DNA from: Phallusia fumigata | Lineage: Eukaryota; Chordata; Ascidiacea; Phlebobranchia; Ascidiidae | Direction: 5' to 3' | DNA: 33,907 bases | NCBI GenBank assembly: GCA_008931825.1 | Contig: QXVZ01021957.1 | Coordinates: 1-33,907, forward strand | Shown: positions 23,101 to 32,387 of the stretch, in pieces | How the letters are laid out: every line of letters starts with the position of its first letter | Position numbering within the stretch: position 1 is the first letter of the stretch | Made by a program: the position numbers and the translations under genes | The notes under the pieces: model-generated | The model's input: only the letters and a program-made list of their open reading frames with translations | What the model was told of the DNA's origin: nothing | Databases searched by the model: none

Positions 23101-26100
23101 TTCATAAATTGCTGATAGAGAAGCTTAAGAACTCACAGGGAAAAGGTGATGTTACACACTATGTGAAGAAGTTTTGTCCTTTCCGCAATTTTATTGTAGT
23201 TCAACTGATACTTCAATGTCTCATTTGTCACATATTATCAGAATAACAACTCCCTACCTATTGTTACATGGCAATCATGCATTACTTGTGATAGCAAGCA
23301 CAACAAAACAAGGAACGTTGCTACTAACATGTCAATAAAACAAAGTTCAGTGGTTTAGAAGTGATTGTTAACTAGTTGGCAACAGTACATCGATTTTTAT
23401 TTGACTGTAATGTTAGTAAATATTCCAAGATTTCAACAGCAATCTTTTAATATTTTGGCCCAGATTTCAACAATTAACTGAGATATTGCTGGCGTTTTTT
23501 TTTTCAGAGTTGCTTGAATTATTGGTTGATTTGCAAGAATGCAGTGATGAAGTGGTGAATTCATGTGCGAAGCATATTCCTGTTGAGATTGACTTGAGTG
23601 GCATCCCAATTCCTTCAAGTGCAGCTTATGCCTTGGCTCAGATTCTTCCCAGATTGGATCAATCTCTTGAGAGGCTGGATTTTCAAGGATGCAAATTGAA
23701 CTCAGATGCACTGAGGTTAATTTGTGAAGGCATCAGCAAAATGAAACACAAAGTTAGTGGCTGTCACATTTGCATGCAATTTTTATGTACAGTTCCCTTT
23801 ACAAGTGAACCTACACCATTGTTTTAAAAGCTGTAGTGTAAAGGAACTTATTTCATTGGATACACATGTTTGCCTTGTTGCTATAGGTACATAAAGGGGA
23901 TCAAAATTTGATTAGCAAAAACTGTTTATTTTCAAAGCCAGTGGTATACAAGATTTATGATTAGTCGGCGTATAACTGAAACAACAGGTATAATTATGGG
24001 TCTCCTTCCATGAAGGGGCACATATTGTTTTTACGCTTTTTTTATTTCTTTTTTGTGAGTTTTCCCAAGATTTGGTCAAGAAGAAGTTTTCCTCAAATTT
24101 CCACACATGATAGATGGCTATCTGAAGTTACTTTTACCCCAATTGCACTGACAACTTTTTACCCCAATTCACCCAACGGTTCATGCACTGGCGCCTAAAA
24201 TGTGAAATGTAAGGTTTCTTTTAGTTGGTCAAAAACTGCAATGTTGTTGTAGGATTTACAGCGTGTTGCTGAATCTTGTTGAAAAGGGTGGTTTAGAGTT
24301 TGTTCTGCAGTTTATGTGGTTTAATTTATGTTTTTTGACATTGAGATTGACCTGATGTAAGAAATGATTTAGTTAGATTATGAATGGAAATCTTTACTTG
24401 TTAAGCTGATCACATCCTAAAAACATCACTACTATTCAGAAATGGCATGTGTGTGAGAATCCATATGTTTATGCTAGCAGAAACAATCCCCTTATAAAAT
24501 GCCAAGGGAATTAGGGACCTAATGTAATGTGGGTATTGAATATATATCCAATGTACAAAAGGAAGTGGTATATGTGGAGAGCATTATTTTGAGGTAGTAA
24601 TGTATGTGAAAGGAAATTATGGAGAACGCCACCCCTCTCTTGTTCTATTTTAACCACCACTTATCTTTGCACATCTCCACAGACAACTGTGCTTGACTTG
24701 GAACTTAACACAATACCAGATGAGAGTGTTGAGCATCTAACAGTTTGCTTCAAAAAGGTTGAAAGGGTGTTTCTAGGAAGTGAAAATATTACTTATGCAG
24801 GAAAGCAGGCTGTATATGATGCACTTCGAAATCTCAAACTTCCTGTAAGTGTACCCATTTTTATTAATCAATCTTATTGTTGTTTGTTTGCAAGAAGTCA
24901 AAATCTCACAAATAAATGGGCCTCAAATGATTGCTTTAGACAAAGCTTGCTTAGAATATACTTATCGAATTCACACAAATGTGGTTATGGTATGTGACAA
25001 TACTCTGGACTATACCAATGGTTTTGTCAGTTCAGAAGGCAACTAGGCAAGATTGTTTTGTTGAAAAGACTATTAGTGCATCATAATTTTTAAATATTAT
25101 ATTCATATGCAACAAAATGAAATTTTTTTACATCAGTTTTGACTTGCAAATGCCTTGTATATTATATGTTAAAATGACCTGAGCTCAATGCAAAGTAGGT
25201 TGATGTCAAAAATGCCAAAATAGACAGCTAATTTATCTATGACTAAACTTTTATCCCAAAATAACATGATCAGAAGTCAAATGTTTTGCCAATTAAAACT
25301 TCAATGTGTCGCAGTAAATTGAAATTATCTGTTGGGTATAACTGAATAATGAAGTAGTTAATTTTTAGATTTCAACTGTTAAGTTTTATTCTTCACTGCT
25401 TTCCTTCAACATGCAAGTTTCTTGCAATGTAAGTTGTTTAAAAGTAATCTTTAATAATATCAAACGTTTTTAAAAACCAAAACATGGTACAATACCTAAA
25501 TAAAAATCACTTTTAAATGGTCTGTTTTGCATTATCTTTTGCCAATCATGTTGAAATTGGTTGAATTTTGTGTATTAATTTTTGTGTGTATGATCAATTG
25601 TTGGATTCACTTGATAAACATTAAATATGATTCCAAACTGTGAATTTTTCACAGGCCGAACTTTTGGGGGTTATAAACAAATTTAGTTACAGCGTGTTAA
25701 ACTCTAACCATTCCCCAAACGTAATTTAATGCTGACCTTTGTGCCTTGTTGGAGTTTAGCATAACATGAAGGTATATAAAAACATAATTTAAACCAGATT
25801 CACAACTTAAGCAAGACTTAAAGAACAGATTTACCAAGGACATTAAGAAGTAATGTTGAGTTTAGCCTTAATGAAGTACTAAATATGTGTCTCCCTTTCA
25901 CTTTTTTTCTGTTAAATGCAGCATGGTTTACTTGTTTTGGTCAAAAGGGTCGCCCAAATTTCTTCAAAATTGCATGTAATAGATGGGCATATCAAGTTGT
26001 CAATGTCAACTTCTTACATACAATTTTTAAAAACAGCAATATTTAGTCGAGTAAGTCACCTAGAAGTTTCTTATTTTGAAAGTTGGTACAATGCACGATT

Positions 26101-27110
26101 CACCCATTTTCACCTTTTTAACCCCAAATGTTTATTCCCACCCATAATGATCCAAATGTAATTACATTTAAAACGTAAATATGTAGGGTGCTTTTTATTT
26201 GTTGTTTAAAATATTAGCCTGATCGGCAAAAAAACTTGTTTTAACACTCACCGTTCTGCCCAAAACAGAAAACGACGTGTAGGGTTTGATTTTTTTTTGC
26301 GACAGGCATAGACTAGCTGTTGATATTTACACCACCGTTTTACGCTTAAAACACACCTTCGATCTGGTTAGCGGACATGCAGTTTGTAAAAATGAGACTT
26401 GTAAAATAGCAATCTAACTGCCATATTACGCTGAAAAAGACAGTATGTAAGTTTCCATTTGGTCTGTCCAAGAGCCATTTCGTTAAATTTATTGCGCATC
26501 ACCGAAACCGCGTTGGAAAAGGTCGTTTAGAGTTTGTAGTCCGGTTTGCTGCCGCTCGGCCGAAGATTACAGCAATTTAACCTTTTGATTAGCGCGCCAT
26601 AAAGTTTTAATTTCGTTTAACAAAAGGCAATACGTTGATATTAAGTTGGCACGGCATCGCCGAAATCGCGTTGAAAGGGCTATTGAGAGCATAGGCGCCG
26701 AATTTGGGAGCACACAGAAACATGCGTTCGTTTGCAACAGTAACAAAAGTTTACGGCGGTAGAATTGCGTTTCGTGAAGTTCGTGAAGTAAGCCTCAACG
26801 TAGTCTCGCCCTATGTAGCGCCAATAAAGATATTTGATATTTCATGACATCATACACAGTTAGGATTATTGTTATCTACTTCGGCGAACACGAGTTTGTT
26901 TATTGGCTAGTTTGGCAATGGCAATTTTAATTCATGGCTTTAACGCTATTAGCATCATGTACAAATGATTTGGTTAAATTCTGTAACTGTATTATTTTAA
27001 TTTACATGTTTTTTCTGTGGCACTAAGTTTTTTTACCAAATCAGATTAATTTTAACTATCATTTGTTTTAGGTCCACAATGCTGCATTTCCACGAGAATG
27101 GATTCCATAA
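17176..27110 (+). CDS. NLR-like protein with NACHT NTPase and degenerate LRRs (NLR-A)
   Basis: Phase-consistent exons: 17176-17211, 17677-17740, 18033-18134, 19554-19601, 21402-22685, 22819-22872, 23086-23145, 23508-23752, 24683-24844 and probably 27072-27110, giving 697 residues. The ATG at 17176 follows an in-frame TAA at 17164. The first 83 residues hold no recognised death fold. The NACHT module has Walker A GPPGSGKTT (166-174), Walker B VFVFDGYD (238-245), sensor TSRP (288-291), CHNPLLLQF near 347-356 and FSHQMLQEMLAAKF late in the module. Residues 603-613 (LERLDFQGCKL) are LRR-like, and the next exon is weaker. NACHT proteins are cytosolic ATP-driven oligomerising sensors; the ligand is unknown. 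The 3' end is uncertain: a 50-nt intron from 24845 would instead lead to KSKSHK and a stop at 24915. The N-terminal exons are less sure than the NACHT exon. Confidence 0.8.
17409..17587. mobile_element. Short hAT MITE with 8-bp target duplication
   Basis: The 163-bp element at 17417-17579 begins caggggtgagcc and ends gcccaccctg (inverse CAGGGTGGGC). It is flanked by gtccaaac (17409-17416) and gtctaaac (17580-17587), which match at 7 of 8 positions. The GGGCC-rich interior is typical of hAT MITEs. It lies in the first intron of NLR-A. Confidence 0.75.
18285..19382 (+). repeat. Dispersed repeat, copy 1, in an NLR-A intron
   Basis: The copy starts with a hairpin-like gggccccttccatgaaggga followed by gattgtttttact. 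It shares many blocks with copies at 24000-24650 and 25886-26780, for example ccacaggcccccaaaat, gtagggtgctttttatt, cgcgttggaaaaggtc, gattatgaatggaaatcttt, aaaatgccaagggaatt and tatatccaatgtac. A partial copy also lies around 19705-19900. The repeat spans what may be a former exon (19025-19116). Confidence 0.65.
19025..19116 (+). pseudogene. Exon-like open segment inside the repeat, reminiscent of half a CARD
   Basis: Between an acceptor (aatttacag) and a donor (gttagt), an open phase 2-to-1 segment reads ALLNRVGKGHLEFVVQFAAA and continues QPKVTAGQTI. The h-LL-x-x-V-x-KG-x-x-x-F-x-x-F pattern resembles the last helices of caspase-type CARD domains. Related segments occur at 24262-24320 (LLNLVEKGGLEFVLQF) and 26490-26577 (NRVGKGRLEFVVRFAAARPK). 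It cannot join the upstream exon at 18033 (phase 1) but its end is phase-compatible with the exons at 19554 and 21402. It may be an alternative exon or a relic. Confidence 0.4.
20170..20470. repeat. AT-rich degenerate tandem repeat
   Basis: Words such as ttgtattcat, gaattattcaaaaaat and caatttgaat recur about every 70-90 bp in three diverged copies. There is no coding capacity. Confidence 0.45.
20720..21200. repeat. Diverged tandem repeat of about 130-150 bp units
   Basis: At least three units share a block like gtggggtaactgctggagcc / gtggagtaaccattggggat / cagggtaacccttggggctg. Each is followed by taaaac or similar and then a cacaa...tttcatccaaatcca-type block. The array directly precedes the hairpin at 21271-21290. 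Confidence 0.5.
21255..21295 (-). repeat. Hairpin end of the dispersed repeat, inverse orientation
   Basis: GTCCCCTTC-AG-GAAGGGGAC (21271-21290) forms a perfect 9-bp stem. Together with the flanking aaaaacaatatgt it is the inverse of the repeat starts at 18285 and 23995. It therefore closes a 3.0-kb inverted pair with the copy at 18285. Confidence 0.55.
21402..22685 (+). CDS. NACHT exon of NLR-A
   Basis: A single 1284-nt phase 1-1 exon encodes the whole NTPase: the P-loop, Mg-binding aspartates, sensor arginine (TSRP), winged-helix region and a hydrophobic helical tail. It opens with a linker (ERHQEEHIKSIPG, then LPDNVHPGMH) that is conserved in NLR-B at 33322, where it reads KKHQKMHLKNLPE and LPEVFPGMH. 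Having the full NACHT in one long exon is typical of invertebrate NLR expansions. No stops or frameshifts interrupt it, so it looks functional. Confidence 0.92.
23995..24650 (+). repeat. Dispersed repeat, copy 2
   Basis: It starts ttatgggtctccttccatga followed by catattgtttttacgc, matching the start of copy 1. It then matches copy 1 from about 24225 to 24645 (intronic blocks included) with a large internal deletion. An extra agaatccatatgtttatgct segment is inserted relative to copy 1. It lies directly before the LRR-like exon at 24683. Confidence 0.65.
25886..26780 (+). repeat. Dispersed repeat, copy 3, CpG-rich part
   Basis: Blocks such as aaaaacagcaatattta, cctagaagtttct, gtagggtgctttttatt, gctgttgata-ttacaccac and cgcgttggaaaaggtc match copy 1 in the same order. 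From about 26260 this copy has clearly more CpG than copies 1 and 2. A further short copy of the cgaaatcgcgttg core is at about 26657. Confidence 0.55.
27072..27110 (+). CDS. Candidate terminal exon of NLR-A
   Basis: After a good acceptor (tttgttttag) a phase-0 reading gives VHNAAFPREWIP and TAA. It is phase-compatible with the donor at 24845. It is short, and the intron would be 2.2 kb and full of repeats, so the support is only the splice site and the phase. Confidence 0.35.
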   Translation, partial: VHNAAFPREWIP

Positions 27111-27385
27111 AAACTTCGATTTCATTCCATTTATTTCATCGCCGTAACCTTAAAAGTTGTCTTCTCATTTAGAAATGTATTTTTTCATTCGTGTGTGCAC
27201 AAATCGTGATTCACATACTTACTGGGACATGTACCTGTTGTAAAGTTTTTATGAGGCACTTGTTGAAAAACGGTTACCTTAGTAAACATTTGGCCCCTAC
27301 ATTTTGGGCTTGCTTCGCTTTTGTTCATGCACTGGCCTTGGAGGTTGGCAAAACATACACAATTCAGACGTCCAGCGGCATTTAA

Positions 27386-27590
27386 ATGCAGTATTGTTTA
27401 TCCTTGACCGTTCCCCCTCTGGAAAAAAATGTTCGCCAGCTGAAGCAGTACGTGTTTCATCCAGGACCTCTGGAGTCACTAATTAACACGCTACCAATAA
27501 GTGGTGTTAGGTTCCACATACAATGGCATTACCCCGATCCGGAAAATGTCGCTAAGATTTCTCACAAACTGACAGAAACATCCTTTCGCT
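27386..27590 (+). CDS. Exon-like ORF of unknown function
   Basis: The frame beginning ATG at 27386 encodes a stretch rich in ordinary coding residues (for example LTVPPLEKNVRQLKQYVFHP and LPISGVRFHIQWHYPDPENV), with higher GC than its surroundings. A stop lies directly before the ATG. An acceptor (aaatgcag, ending 27390) and a donor (gct|gtaggt at 27591) could make this an internal exon of about 200 nt. I do not recognise the family. Neighbouring exons could be missing because the contig junction at 27696 follows. Confidence 0.4.
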
Positions 27591-27824
27591 GTAGGTTATA
27601 TTCAACATAATGTATGTTTAAAAGTTATGATGTTTTGTTTAGCACCAGGTCCCCTTCACCCTTATAGTTCCCAAAATGTCCTAATTTATTGATGGNTTTC
27701 GCTGTAGGTTATATTCAACATAATGTTTATTTAAAAAGTTATGATGTTTTATTTAGCACCAGGTCTCCTTCACCCTTATAGAGTTCACCCTTATAGTTCC
27801 CAAAATGTCCTAATTTATTGATGG
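27584..27824 (+). repeat. Direct duplication around an N, probable contig overlap
   Basis: The segment 27584-27695 (tttcgctgtaggttatattc to ttattgatgg) is repeated at 27697-27824 with a few substitutions and a 16-bp insertion. The N lies at 27696. Both copies continue collinearly, as expected when two haplotype contigs were abutted. Confidence 0.75.
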
Positions 27825-30155
27825 CTGTGGTTATTAAATGGTAACTGGAAAACTTTTAAATTGACGCGCGACAGCTACTGACTGTCCAAGTTGTTGGATA
27901 CAGCTTTTTTGTTGTTTTTTGAGGATTGGCATATATGTCGCGAATTCAACCTTTTTCTCTGTGCTTTGGCGCCCTTCGGAAAGATATTGTTTTCCGCCTT
28001 TTGTAGGGAGAAATAGAAGAGTTCTCCAACTCTAAGTCTATTTTTCTGCTCGTCGTAGTCGCGTTAACGCTGCATAGTCAAAATTAAAACCAACAAGTTA
28101 AGCTTCTTTGTGGAAATATCGTTGATGGAAGCAAGTTTAGCAACAGTGGAAATGTCTAAGTAAGAGCTCAGCAAGGGACTCACGGGGAAGACACACCTGG
28201 ACTCTGAATGAAAATAACGTTACTTCGATCACGAGATTGCTTTTACCAAACGTCCAGTCACCAAAGTTAAAAAAAGGGGAAAGGTAACCGGAGACTGGAC
28301 GCCTCACTCCTGCGGCATCTAATCAAGCCCGCAAATGAAATCACTAATTTTGTTTAAAATTAAACTTGAACTGTAAAGCCTTTTGTACTAGGAATGCACA
28401 AAAGCACAACCGAATTCGTGTAAACCCACGTCATATGACAGCTATGTGCTAAACCTTATGGAGGCTATTTCCGCATTTTTAATTCTCCTTGGTGAATCGC
28501 ATTGCTTTCGTTTTTGTGAGATTGCATTTGCTAACACTCAAATGCAACAGATCGCCTCTGATGAACAAGAATGTAGCTGTTGCCGTTTAGACGTTGTTAG
28601 AACGAGTTTACGGTAGTGTCGTTATTGTTTGTCTTAACATGACAAGCCCTATCGTGAGAGACAGCCTACCAAAAGGACCAGCTTGTTTTGTCCAATTGGC
28701 AAAATAAACTATAACTTCTGAATATATCAAAACATTAAGTAGCCAAACAAAAAGTCAATCTTGACACGTACAACTCCTGTGACTGTGACCACAGCAGGGG
28801 TGGGTCTAGAAAAAAATGAGGAGGTGTTCATGCATAGGCGCCGATTTACATTGCCAGGCTATTTATATTCCGTCGCACAGTTTTTGTCACACGGGGGTCA
28901 AAGACAAATATACACGTCTAGCTGCTAAACAAATTTTATGAGTCAAACTCTGGTTGTAAATGGCTGTTTGGATATGGCTTCTGGAACACCATATAACGCT
29001 TAAATTCTAAGATAACTTTGCAGGTAAACCCGTCTGACCATCTTTTAACCTACGTGACGTATCAACAAAAATTGAAATATAAACGTTCAAAAGACGCCTC
29101 TTGTCAACGTTGGTCGTCGACAAACAGCTTCTATCTTATTTAGAGTCCGTTAATAATGTATTGACTTGCGCTAAAGGACTTTGCGCTAAAGGACTTTGCG
29201 CAACCAATCAACTTCGTGCTTTAGCAAACTAACAGGCAGCAACGTGAACCAAACTTGCAGTGGCGTTACGTACGTTGGTAAAGATCTACAAGAGAATTGG
29301 ATGCCAAAAGTTGAATACTTGCCCAGCCTAGTTAGGTGTGGGTAGGAGGCAAATGAAACCTTGTGTGTATTAACGTGCAAGATTACCCGAATTAAAGCCC
29401 ATCGTTATCGTAAATTAATTTGATCGCAATTACAGTGATGTAATTGCACAATAACAGCAAAAACTTGCTTAAAACATAATAAAAGTCATTTTCTTAAAAA
29501 GGTTTGACCACGGGCTTATCAAGTGTTGGACAAACGTAAAACAGTTTCGGTTTTCACTCTTTCAAAAAGTCCATTAGCATGTTAATGACAGAAGAAAAAA
29601 GAACGGGACTCGACGATAATGTTTTTAGTTTGTTGTAATTTCTCACTTGTATCGTTTGTTTGCTACATGCGAATGTGAACATGAAAAAGTACTGAGGTCC
29701 ATGCTGTCGCTGACATTGAATGTTTGTCCGTTCTACTTGTACAGAATTCTGGTTAGGCACAGTTTGGAACGTTAGCATGAAATTCAATGGACCAACGTAA
29801 AACTTCTTATCGCTAAATTAAACCCCAAATACACAGAGAGGCGGCCTCCGACTTCCCCTTAAGTGGGTGCCAATATGTCCATGTCTCAAATGTCAATTAT
29901 TGGCGCTTTTGAACATCCAGAATAATGTAAACATTCCAGATGTTGTCATTGTCGGCGAATTCTATTGAAAATTGTAATTAAAACCCTAACTCAGATGGTA
30001 ACTTTCGTTTTATTCACGTTGTTTTCAACAAAGTTTCTTGCTATTCCTTGACGCTTACCTTGTTTATAATCTGTAAAAATCGAATAAAAACATTTCCAAA
30101 CCTTGTATTCATTTGATTAAGCAGTTATCTGCTTCTGTAAAACGTGCAGGCTAAA
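27825..30155. other. Intergenic stretch with nothing convincing
   Basis: Only short ORFs on both strands, none protein-like enough to support. A small tandem repeat of ctaaaggactttgcg (two 15-bp copies) lies at 29171-29200. A cataggcgccga motif at 28835-28846 also occurs near 26692 and may mark a transposon end. Confidence 0.4.
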
Positions 30156-31085
30156 ATGGCTGTCGCAATAACGCTTTTGTGCCTAATCTGCATTCTTGTG
30201 GGTGCGTGGAATAAACTCTTTCTGGGGGATTTTATTGGCCTAATGACAAGTATATTTTATTCTGTAAACATTACACCGTTGTAATGCATCAAATGCAAGC
30301 TCAGTGGGGCATCACCTATGTCTGGCGGTCTCCACAGCGAGTTTCATTTATTTGCTGAGGGGGGTGTTCAAACACCAAACATCCCCCTCTAAATCCACCC
30401 ATGGGCCACAGCGTCAAATGTTACATTAAGTTTGAAAAACGAAACCTGGTTCAAACCCAATGCTCTTGGTATTTGACAGTATTTTTGCAACATATTTTTT
30501 TTTCAGGGGGCTCTAACCCGGGATGCTCTAAAAATGGGGTCTAAGCCCCTTTGCCCAAGTACTCAAACCGTGGGGGGCTAGTTTGCAGTCACATGTGGCC
30601 AGAAATCAAGTAACACTAGCAACATAAACCAAACGCAATTTAAAGCACCAGTGGGCGCAAGCTATGCCCACTCGGGCGACACATCTTTTTTGTGATGTGT
30701 TTTGTAAAGTAGGGCGATCTTTTATGAAAACTTGACGAAAAAACAACAGCTTACCTCCTTTTAATCAATGTCAGCACTAATTGAGTTTTGTTCAGCAATG
30801 TGGATGACCTATTTGTTTTGTAAACTAAATTATCTTCAAACTGATCGCGACACATTAGGAAAAAAGGCAATTTACGTCATCAATGGAATACAGATTGTTT
30901 TGTCAATTATGACGTATTGTTACGTTTGCCCGGGAAAGTATAAATCACAGCGGTTGGTGAAATTGGTGAAAATGAAGTTACAGTTTTTGCAGTCGTTTCC
31001 TGTTTCTGTGCCGTTAGTGACATGTTTTATCTTGTTGATTACGATTTTGTGGGCGGAAACGAAATTTAAATATTTCATAGAATAG
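30156..31085 (+). CDS. Probable small multi-pass membrane protein, two exons
   Basis: Exon 1 (30156-30201) starts MAVAITLLCLICILV and ends in phase 1 at a gtgcgt donor. Exon 2 (30796-31085) follows the acceptor ttttgttcag, begins with CA so the split codon becomes GCA, and ends at TAG. The joined protein is 111 residues. It has three hydrophobic segments: about 1-24, 40-60 (AIYVINGIQIVLSIMTYCYV) and 83-102 (FPVSVPLVTCFILLITILWA). A basic loop (KYKSQRLVKLVKMK) lies between the last two. I do not recognise the family. An AG lies 7 nt before the ATG and could be a spliced-leader acceptor. The alternative start at 30768 would skip exon 1. Confidence 0.5.
30330..30560. repeat. Possible transposon remnant in the intron of the membrane-protein gene
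   Basis: A C/G-run-rich stretch (gaggggggtgttcaaacacc, then atccccctctaaatcc) resembles degraded transposon ends. I see no inverted partner or target duplication, so this is weak. Confidence 0.2.
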
Positions 31086-31745
31086 ATTAGATGAGGTGAA
31101 GCTCGAAAATACCACAGGTAACGCGTTAAGATTTAGACAAGGTGATGCTAGAATACTGCGTTACGCCGTTACCTACAGTATTCTAAGTTTTTAGCAACGC
31201 AATAAGTGTCATATAGACCAGCAGTATTTGAAGGCATTCGTATTTTCAGGTTCTTCTCAACCCCGTAATCTACAAGGTATTCCAAACACACCTATGTATT
31301 TTGATAATGCTTGTTGCACTATACATTCTAGGTGCAAAGGAAACATAAGAGGCAGATTTAGGGTTAAAGAATGCAAAAAGAACCATGTCATTTATTTGAT
31401 TTTAGGTGATCCATTGGTCTGCTGTATTGCATTAACATGGCTTACTAAGCTCCTTACATACTAACCATCTTGGATATTTGCAAGTTAGACAAATAGTAAC
31501 CTGTCCGTAAATATGTTTGGGTACTATTGTAAAATTGGAACTCTTCTAGTATTTAAAATCTATGTCAAGACGCTTTTGTAAAATTCAAATAGGGCCTACA
31601 AAGTTTGTGTTTTGAAATGTGTATTTGTCATGCGGAAATGATTGTATGCTGTACAGTGCACATTCTTTGTACACTAGAGGTTATTAGTCGAGTTTTTATT
31701 CAGCAGATGTGGTGTGATTCTAGTCACTGTATCGTTTCCTTACAG

Positions 31746-31859
31746 TTTGTGACAGTTGTCATGTTGCATTTGTCATGTCACTCCTACGAAGAGGAAGTAG
31801 ATGTATGGCACTATAAAGTTAATATGTACTGGCCTGGACTAAAGGTTTTAGATGAGTAA
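31746..31859 (+). CDS. Weak terminal-exon candidate
   Basis: After the acceptor tttccttacag an open frame of 37 residues (FVTVVMLHLSCHSYEEEVDV and on to PGLKVLDE) ends in TAA. The composition is protein-like with an acidic end. No upstream exon could be tied to it, and no family is recognised. An AATAAA occurs only at about 32344. Confidence 0.22.
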   Translation, partial: FVTVVMLHLSCHSYEEEVDVWHYKVNMYWPGLKVLDE

Positions 31860-32387
31860 CAAACTGCTTTGTTGGTGATTTAACTGTGACCAACAGTTGC
31901 AAAAGCAACGGATTTTAGAATGCAAGACACCAACTTTAAGAGTAGCTTATTTAGACATTCCATTACTTTATAACATCACTAATTGCATCCTGTTTCCTTT
32001 TCTATTTGCTAATGAATATGGTTTTAAGATTCTCTTCATTGTGTACTGATTATGAGAATAGCAATTGCCAAAACAGTTATGATACGATGTATTTGTTGTA
32101 TGTGTAAGTCATCTTTGGGACATTTCTAAAAAATATTTCTAGATTTAATGTGTAATATTATGCAGATTGCAAATGGTGGGTTTGTATAAAACATGTTAGC
32201 AATTGACTGGAAAATTTTTTCAACAAATCAGGGTAGGCTAAAATGCCACTTTGTATACAGGACAACATGTAGACTTGGTGGACAGTTGCTTGGCACTGGT
32301 TCCCCTTCTTTTTCTCTAAAAAGTGCATTATTCAAAGGGTTTTTAATAAACTGTTAAATGTTAATAATCTGTTGCTGACATCGCACC

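Noticed and set aside
30492..30535. Short exon after ttttttttcag in the membrane-protein intron
   Set aside because: It would end the protein after 12 residues within a repeat-like stretch; joining 30201 to 30796 gives a full, sensible protein.
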